The notes below the pieces were generated by a model. The model ran no database searches and was not told where the DNA came from. It saw only the letters and a list, made by a program, of their open reading frames with translations. Below, piece by piece: positions 13,626-17,537 of a DNA stretch of 17,537 bases. The stretch's first letter is position 1. The number at the start of each line of letters is the position of its first letter. The DNA is from Weimeria sp002480925 (GTDB lineage: Bacteria > Bacillota > Clostridia > Lachnospirales > Lachnospiraceae), in contig NZ_JBQHVU010000028.1 in the NCBI RefSeq assembly GCF_052064335.1, forward strand, positions 1 to 17,537. Direction: 5' to 3'. Both the position numbers and the translations under genes were made by a program.

Positions 13626-14438
13626 ATGAATACAGAAGTGATCAGAGATAGAAAAAGTGTACGAACCTATAAAGATCAGGAGATTCCGGAGCAGACTCTG
13701 GACAAAATGAGAAACTATCTTCAGAAAGACACAGGTCTGTTTGATGTTCCAATCGAGTTTACGATTCTGAATGCAAAAAATGCTAATGTCAGCAGTCCGG
13801 TGATCATTGGTGCAGATACATATATCGCGGGGAAATACAAACGGCAGAAGAATGCGGAAGTATCATTCGGGTATGCGTTCGAGAAGTTTGTTCTATATGC
13901 AACGTCTCTGGGGCTTGGCACGGTATGGCTGGCGGCGACGATTGATCGCAAAGCATTTGAAAAAGCTGTACATTTGAAGGAAGATGAAGTGATGCCTGCA
14001 GTGACACCTCTTGGCTTTGCAGCTGAGAAACGTTCCATTCGTGAGGGTATGATGCGAAAAGGCTTGAAATCAGACAGCCGCCTTCCTTTTGAACAATTGT
14101 TTTATCAGGATGATTTTCAGAAGCCATTAAATCAGGCAGCCAGCGGAATATGGAATTTGCCACTGGAGATGGTAAGGCTTGCGCCTTCGGCGACAAATAA
14201 GCAACCGTGGAGAGCTGTTGCAGAGAAGGACAAGGTGCATTTCTATGAGAAGAAGACGAAAGGATATGCAAAGGAATCCACGGGAGATATTCAGAAAGTA
14301 GATCTGGGGATTGCTCTCTGTCATTTTGAAATCGCTGCTGAAGAAAGAAGATTAAAAGGCAGATTCATTCAGACTGATCCCGGAATTCCAGTAGCGGAAG
14401 ATACCGAATATATAGCAACATTCGAATTGGAGAGGTAA
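13626..14438 (+). CDS. Nitroreductase family protein (putative TM nitroreductase type)
   Basis: A 270-aa FMN-dependent oxidoreductase of the nitroreductase superfamily, in the long form with two fused half-domains. RDRKSVRTYKDQEI (7-20) is the flavin-binding N-terminal motif, GLGTVWLAATID (96-107) the central helix, and RLAPSATNKQPW (184-195) the second conserved motif. Such enzymes reduce nitro compounds, quinones or flavins with NAD(P)H. ATG 13626 follows AAGGAAGAG by a suitable distance. It is the first gene of a tight three-gene operon: the Rrf2 gene starts 2 nt after its stop. Regulation by the dyad overlapping its promoter is likely. Confidence 0.9.
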   Translation: MNTEVIRDRKSVRTYKDQEIPEQTLDKMRNYLQKDTGLFDVPIEFTILNAKNANVSSPVIIGADTYIAGKYKRQKNAEVSFGYAFEKFVLYATSLGLGTVWLAATIDRKAFEKAVHLKEDEVMPAVTPLGFAAEKRSIREGMMRKGLKSDSRLPFEQLFYQDDFQKPLNQAASGIWNLPLEMVRLAPSATNKQPWRAVAEKDKVHFYEKKTKGYAKESTGDIQKVDLGIALCHFEIAAEERRLKGRFIQTDPGIPVAEDTEYIATFELER

Positions 14439-14440
14439 TT

Positions 14441-14887
14441 ATGGATACGAAGTTTTCATCTGCCATTCATGCGCTGATCCTGATTTCGGAATCTGAGACG
14501 CCGATGAATTCCGAGCAGATCGCAGCAAGTGTCGGAACAAACGCGAGTTATATCCGAAAGCTTATGACAAGGCTTAGAAAAGCAGAGATTATTGAGGGGC
14601 GCCGTGGCATCAGCGGATTTCGCCTGGTTAGAAAACCAGATGATATTTCATTTCTTGATATCTACAAGTCTGTCATGGAAACCGATTCCCTGCATCTGTT
14701 TGATATTCATCAGAATCCGAATGACGCCTGTATTGTCGGGCATAACATTCGTCCCGTTCTGAACGGAATGTTTCGAAATATGGAAGAGGGCGTGGAAAAA
14801 GAGCTTGCTGGCATCACACTGGCGAATTGTATCAGTAACATGCGTGTGTATGTCGATGAACAGAACGAGAAGGAGGAAACGAAATGA
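14441..14887 (+). CDS. Rrf2 family transcriptional regulator
   Basis: A 148-aa DNA-binding protein. The winged helix-turn-helix occupies about residues 8-65 (FSSAIHALILISE, SEQIAASVGTNASYIRKLMT, RRGISGFRLVRKPDDIS), the standard Rrf2 layout. IscR-type members hold an Fe-S cluster with three closely spaced Cys; here only C97 (NPNDACIVG) and C130 are present, so it is not an IscR-type cluster protein and may instead sense thiol or electrophile stress, as shown for some Rrf2 proteins. The neighbours (nitroreductase and quinone oxidoreductase) fit that. GGAGAGG is embedded in the end of the nitroreductase gene. Its stop overlaps the next start as ATGA. Confidence 0.9.
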   Translation: MDTKFSSAIHALILISESETPMNSEQIAASVGTNASYIRKLMTRLRKAEIIEGRRGISGFRLVRKPDDISFLDIYKSVMETDSLHLFDIHQNPNDACIVGHNIRPVLNGMFRNMEEGVEKELAGITLANCISNMRVYVDEQNEKEETK

Positions 14888-15897
14888 AGGCAGCAGTACT
14901 TACACACTACGACAAAAATGGTACAGAACTTGAAATCCGAGAGGTGTCTGTCTCTGTTCCGGGAAATGACGAGGTTCTCGTAAAAATCAAAGCAGCGGCT
15001 GTCAATCCGCTTGACAATATGATCGTTCGGGGCGAAGTGAAGCTGATCGTCCCATATAGAATGCCGCTTATTATGGGAAATGAGTTCGCTGGTATTGTTG
15101 AAAAAACAGGAAAAAATGCCACACAGTTTCAACCTGGAGACAGGGTCTACGGCAGGATGCCTCTGGAGAAAATCGGCGCTTTTGCAGAATATGCAGCTAT
15201 AAAAGAGTCTGCCCTTGCTGTGATTCCGGAGTATTTATCGTTTGAAGAAGCAGCGACTGTTCCGCTAACTGCACTGACATCGATGCAAGCCTTTGAAATC
15301 ATGAAGGCAAAGGCAGGTGAATCTGTATTTATCTCGGGAGGAACCGGAAGCCTTGGCGCAATGGCAATTCCTGTCGCCAAAAGTCTTGGACTGCATGTAT
15401 ACACGAACGGAAGCGTGGAAAATGAAGAGCGTGTAATAAGGCTTGGCGCAGAGAGACTTATTGACTACAAGAAGGAAAACTATGTAGATGTTTTGGCAAA
15501 TGTGGATCATGTCCTTGATACGCTTGGAGACCGCGAACTTCCAAATGAATTCAAGGTGTTGAAAAAAGGCGGCAGTCTTGTATCTCTGCGAGGCCTTCCA
15601 AATGGCCGGTTTGCAAAGCGAAGTGATATGTCTTTGCCTAAGCGAATTCTTTTTCAAATGGCAGGAAAAAAATACGACAAGATGGCGGCGAAGAAAGACC
15701 AGACGTATGATTTTCTCTTTGTCCATGAGGATGGACGTCAGCTGGAGTATATTGGAAGAGTCTTTGATAAGGATCATCCGCTGGAAACATCTGTTGATGA
15801 AATCTTCCGCCTGGATCAGATCAATGAGGCGATGACAAAGGTAAAACGTGGAAAGTCCAAGGGGAAGACAATCGTTATTATGGATAATCAAAAATAA
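14884..15897 (+). CDS. Zinc-independent MDR family NADP-dependent quinone oxidoreductase-like protein
   Basis: A 337-aa medium-chain dehydrogenase/reductase. The GroES-like domain carries AAAVNPLDNMIVRG (37-50) and GNEFAGIVEKTG (65-76); the Rossmann domain has GGTGSLGA (152-159), the NADPH-binding AxxGxxG-type loop of quinone oxidoreductases. The Cys zinc ligands of classical alcohol dehydrogenases are absent, so it should act as a reductase of quinones or enals. ATG 14884 overlaps the Rrf2 stop by four bases (ATGA) and is preceded by AAGGAGG, which means tight translational coupling. It ends the operon; a hairpin at 15980 may terminate it. Together the three genes look like an electrophile or quinone stress response. 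Confidence 0.9.
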   Translation: MKAAVLTHYDKNGTELEIREVSVSVPGNDEVLVKIKAAAVNPLDNMIVRGEVKLIVPYRMPLIMGNEFAGIVEKTGKNATQFQPGDRVYGRMPLEKIGAFAEYAAIKESALAVIPEYLSFEEAATVPLTALTSMQAFEIMKAKAGESVFISGGTGSLGAMAIPVAKSLGLHVYTNGSVENEERVIRLGAERLIDYKKENYVDVLANVDHVLDTLGDRELPNEFKVLKKGGSLVSLRGLPNGRFAKRSDMSLPKRILFQMAGKKYDKMAAKKDQTYDFLFVHEDGRQLEYIGRVFDKDHPLETSVDEIFRLDQINEAMTKVKRGKSKGKTIVIMDNQK

Positions 15898-15968
15898 CAG
15901 AAACTGAAACATGTTGAGACGGTAGCGACTTTTCTTTTTGGTCGCGGAGCCGGGAAACCTCATCACCG

Positions 15969-16193
15969 GATATTTATGTAAAGGCCGTTCCCACAAGAAA
16001 GGACGGCCTTTCTTTCATATATCTGACGAAACATCCGAACTATTACCTGACCGGGAACTGCGACAAGAAGAACCTGCTTGCCATTGAGAAGTTCCTGAAC
16101 CGGCAGATGAAATTGAAGTCTGGCGAGGAATATGAGGTGGTGAATGGAGATCTTGCAGCGAAACGTATGTGCGCTGTTGATGGCAAATTTTGA
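15969..16193 (+). pseudogene. Unrecognised gene, 3'-end fragment
   Basis: The frame is open from after TGA 15915-15917 to TGA 16191-16193 and reads like real protein from base 15969: DIYVKAVPTRKDGLSFIYLT, then KHPNYYLTGNCDKKNLLAIE and KFLNRQMKLKSGEEYEVVNG, DLAAKRMCAVDGKF. No ATG, GTG or TTG precedes the protein-like part, so the 5' end is missing. I do not recognise a family. Its stop codon lies inside the first palindrome (16190-16214), which links it to the ORF6N region. A hairpin at 15980-16011 lies inside the coding part, so the stretch could alternatively be only the terminator of the preceding operon. Confidence 0.45.
15980..16011 (+). terminator. Hairpin, possible terminator of the oxidoreductase operon
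   Basis: AAAGGCCGT (15980-15988) pairs with ACGGCCTTT (16003-16011) over a perfect 9 bp; CC/GG pairs extend it past one bulged T. The following CTTTC is a poor T-tract, and the site lies 82 nt after the operon's last stop, inside an apparent coding fragment. Confidence 0.45.
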
Positions 16194-16214
16194 GGTGCCA
16201 GATGGGCACCTCAA
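16190..16214. repeat. Palindrome 1 of the ORF6N-locus family
   Basis: TTGAGGTGCC (16190-16199) and GGCACCTCAA (16205-16214) are perfect 10-bp arms around AGATG. It contains the stop codon of the upstream fragment and lies 16 nt before the stunted start at 16231. Confidence 0.85.
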
Positions 16215-16230
16215 TATGCATGAGGGTACT

Positions 16231-16296
16231 ATGGATAAAGAAATCATCGCAGAAGGAAAGCTGGCAATTCAGATTGACACCAGACCGATGTTCTGA
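16231..16296 (+). pseudogene. Stunted ORF6N gene start, copy A (21 codons)
   Basis: ATG 16231 follows GAGGG in the leader. The peptide, MDKEIIAEGKLAIQIDTRPM plus F, aligns with the start of the intact gene at 16547 (MDNEIKTVESAEVQTNTRPI). The leaders also match: both have a palindrome, then ATGCATGAGG, then TATGGATAA. The reading frame ends at TGA 16294-16296, exactly where the ORF6N domain should begin. It is a remnant of a second copy. Confidence 0.6.
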
Positions 16297-16307
16297 GCAA
16301 AAGGTTG

Positions 16308-16336
16308 TTGTTATCAAAGATTTTTTATGGTAATAT
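16308..16336 (+). promoter_or_regulatory. Promoter upstream of palindrome 2
   Basis: TTGTTA (16308-16313) and TAATAT (16331-16336) are spaced 17 bp, with an extended -10 TGG directly before. The predicted start near 16343 falls in palindrome 2 (16340-16366). Confidence 0.6.
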
Positions 16337-16339
16337 CAT

Positions 16340-16366
16340 CTTGAGGTCGCAAATTGCGACCTCAAG
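16340..16366. repeat. Palindrome 2 of the ORF6N-locus family (27 bp, perfect)
   Basis: CTTGAGGTCGCAA (16340-16352) and TTGCGACCTCAAG (16354-16366) are perfect 13-bp arms around a single A. It lies on the predicted transcription start and 20 nt before ATG 16386. GTTTT follows, so the RNA hairpin could also act as an attenuator. Confidence 0.9.
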
Positions 16367-16385
16367 TTTTAAGAAGGACATGGTA

Positions 16386-16460
16386 ATGAGCGAAATTAAA
16401 TCCGAGAAAGCTGTCGACTTGGCTGTACAAACAATACAGGACATACTGAACCGGTTGTAA
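16386..16460 (+). CDS. 24-aa ORF, stunted start copy B or a small peptide
   Basis: AAGGA (16374-16378) lies 7 nt before ATG 16386. The peptide starts MSEIKSEKAVDLAVQTIQDI and ends with LNRL at TAA 16458-16460. It has the same arrangement as copy A and the intact gene (promoter, palindrome, ribosome-binding site, short Glu/Lys-rich start) and could be another broken start. As an amphipathic helix with its own promoter, it might also be a genuine small peptide. Confidence 0.35.
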   Translation: MSEIKSEKAVDLAVQTIQDILNRL

Positions 16461-16468
16461 ATCCGGAT

Positions 16469-16497
16469 TTGTGCAAAACATGCTTATACTATTATAG
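16469..16497 (+). promoter_or_regulatory. Candidate promoter of the ORF6N gene
   Basis: TTGTGC (16469-16474) and TTATAG (16492-16497) are spaced 17 bp; TATTAT at 16490 is an alternative -10. The start near 16504 coincides with the first base of palindrome 3, the same geometry as at palindrome 2. Confidence 0.45.
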
Positions 16498-16503
16498 ACA
16501 TAA

Positions 16504-16530
16504 CTTGAGATGCCAAATTGGCATTTCAAG
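16504..16530. repeat. Palindrome 3 of the ORF6N-locus family (27 bp, one mismatch)
   Basis: CTTGAGATGCCAA (16504-16516) and TTGGCATTTCAAG (16518-16530) pair at 12 of 13 positions; the remaining pair would be a G-U wobble in RNA. It lies in the leader of the ORF6N gene, 17 nt before ATG 16547. Confidence 0.88.
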
Positions 16531-16546
16531 ATGCATGAGGAACGTT

Positions 16547-17494
16547 ATGGATAATGAAATCAAAACAGTTGAATCGGCAGAAGTACAGACTAATACAAGG
16601 CCGATTAGAGATATCATTTATTTTGTTCGTGGGCAACAGGTCCTGCTGGATAGTGATTTGGCTGCTTTATATAAAGTGGATACGAAAGTTTTTAATCAAG
16701 CGGTCAAGAGAAATATAGAAAGATTTCCTGCGGAATTCCGGTTCCAATTAACGCAGGAAGAATATGATTCTTTGAGGTCACAAATTGTGACCTCAAAGAA
16801 GGGGAGAGGCGGAAGGCGATATATGCCATATGTCTTTACGGAGCAGGGAGTAGCTATGCTGTCTGCGGTTCTAAGGAGCGATACTGCCATTCAAGTTAGT
16901 ATTCAGATCATCAATGCATTTGTCGAGATGCGCCGCTTTATTGCCAGTAATGCCGCTCTGTTCGAAAGAATCAGTGCTGTTGAGTTAAAACAACTTGAGT
17001 ATCAGAAACAGACGGATGAGAAGTTCGACAAGGTTTTTGAATATATTGATGATCATGCGGAATCAGAGCAGAAAATATTCTTTGATGGGCAGATTTATGA
17101 TGCATTTGAGCTTCTGATCTCGCTGGTGCGGAAGGCAATTAAGAAAATTGTTTTGATAGATGGATATGTGGATATTGGAACACTTAATATTCTGGCAAAG
17201 AAGAATCCCGGTGTTGATGTGACTATTTATACTTTCAATAATACGCGGCTAAGCAATAGAGACATCAACACGTTTAATTTGCAATATCCAAATCTTATTG
17301 TAAAGCACATGACTGCTTTCCATGATCGCTTTCTGATTCTGGATGATACAGTCGGTTACCATGTCGGCGCCTCACTAAAAGATGCTGGGAAAAAGTGTTT
17401 CGGAATCTCACAGATTCAGGATGAACCCTGGATTCCCGGAATTCCAACCTATGTTGCCACTATGAAAACGGCTGAAAAGCCGCATAAATACTGA
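16547..17494 (+). CDS. ORF6N domain protein with PLD-like C-terminal domain
   Basis: The 315-aa product starts with an ORF6N DNA-binding domain (about residues 18-110: VLLDSDLAALYKVDTKVFNQ, FPAEFRFQLT, LRSQIVTS at 76-83, YVFTEQGVAML), a module of phage and mobile-element regulators. A coiled helix (about 138-175) leads to a C-terminal domain (about 176-290: FFDGQIYDAFELL, IVLIDGYVDIG, H259, R261 and D266 in HDRFLILD, then GASLKDAGKK) that resembles a phospholipase-D-like fold with HxRx4D instead of HxKx4D. After ISQIQD (about residue 292) the last 23 residues do not look like the family. ATG 16547 is preferred because GAGGAA lies just before it and copy A starts the same way; an upstream in-frame TTG (16469) lies in the promoter. 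Confidence 0.85.
   Translation: MDNEIKTVESAEVQTNTRPIRDIIYFVRGQQVLLDSDLAALYKVDTKVFNQAVKRNIERFPAEFRFQLTQEEYDSLRSQIVTSKKGRGGRRYMPYVFTEQGVAMLSAVLRSDTAIQVSIQIINAFVEMRRFIASNAALFERISAVELKQLEYQKQTDEKFDKVFEYIDDHAESEQKIFFDGQIYDAFELLISLVRKAIKKIVLIDGYVDIGTLNILAKKNPGVDVTIYTFNNTRLSNRDINTFNLQYPNLIVKHMTAFHDRFLILDDTVGYHVGASLKDAGKKCFGISQIQDEPWIPGIPTYVATMKTAEKPHKY
16768..16800. repeat. Palindrome 4: perfect 33-bp palindrome inside the ORF6N coding sequence
   Basis: TTCTTTGAGGTCACAA (16768-16783) and TTGTGACCTCAAAGAA (16785-16800) are perfect 16-bp arms around one A. It encodes the conserved stretch SLRSQIVTSK of the ORF6N domain and shares its core with palindromes 1-3 upstream. Confidence 0.92.
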
Positions 17495-17537
17495 AAAAAT
17501 GACATGTTTTCATTGCCTTCTCCTACATAGTGTGGTA

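Noticed and set aside
15925..15945. GCGAC/GTCGC hairpin after the quinone oxidoreductase gene
   Set aside because: The stem is only 5 bp and the T-rich tract is in the loop rather than after the stem, so it does not look like a terminator.
15265..15996. Long 243-codon minus-strand ORF opposite the quinone oxidoreductase
   Set aside because: It lies antisense to a clear family member, has no protein-family features and no plausible start region.

Overview
The window looks like chromosome from a low-to-moderate-GC anaerobic Firmicute, most likely a Lachnospiraceae-type Clostridium. This is inferred from strong AGGAGG ribosome-binding sites, vegetative TTGACA/TATAAT promoters, a rubredoxin-flavoprotein fusion, an Rpn-type nuclease and protein family styles typical of that group. 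No rRNA, tRNA or CRISPR array was seen. The two ends are accessory and decayed; the middle is ordinary, mostly intact chromosome.

Layout. (1) 1-3120 is a graveyard of accessory genes: a tiny membrane ORF, a nicotinamidase-like remnant cut after about 20 codons, an AlbA_2/Schlafen-type regulator cut inside its ATPase-like domain, an intact Rpn (PD-(D/E)XK) nuclease gene with a plausible internal antitoxin-type start, then the orphaned C-terminal winged-helix piece of an AlbA_2-type protein. Several short repeats and good terminators lie between them. (2) 3191-3835 (-) encodes a flavin reductase-rubredoxin fusion for oxygen/NO detoxification or electron transfer. (3) 4177-7702 holds a large three-module glycosyltransferase / methyltransferase-like / glycerophosphotransferase-like protein and an EamA exporter, followed by a 5'-truncated PsiE-like membrane gene. 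(4) 7984-9444 holds divergent genes for a PrsW-type membrane protease and a YgjP/M48-type metallopeptidase that share one promoter region. (5) 9448-10606 is a secreted protein of unknown function behind a long structured leader. (6) 10816-12390 is a DUF488 remnant, a flavin reductase-like protein and PlsY, with a convergent lactate dehydrogenase-family gene. (7) 13551-15897 is a redox operon (nitroreductase, Rrf2 regulator, quinone oxidoreductase) whose promoter overlaps a perfect 9+9 bp dyad, the likely Rrf2 operator. (8) 15969-17494 is an ORF6N-domain locus: two stunted start-copies followed by one long gene.

The most unusual signal is at the right end. Four versions of one palindrome (arms built on TTGAGGT..CAA / TTG..ACCTCAA) occur within about 610 bp. 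Three sit just upstream of a start codon, two of them at a predicted transcription start. The fourth is a perfect 33-bp palindrome inside the ORF6N coding sequence. Bases differ between copies, but arm changes are almost always matched on the other side, so the symmetry is kept. This suggests a self-recognition (autoregulatory, RNA-hairpin or recombination) system around the ORF6N protein. The second interesting point is the Rpn gene with its possible gene-within-a-gene, surrounded by broken genes.
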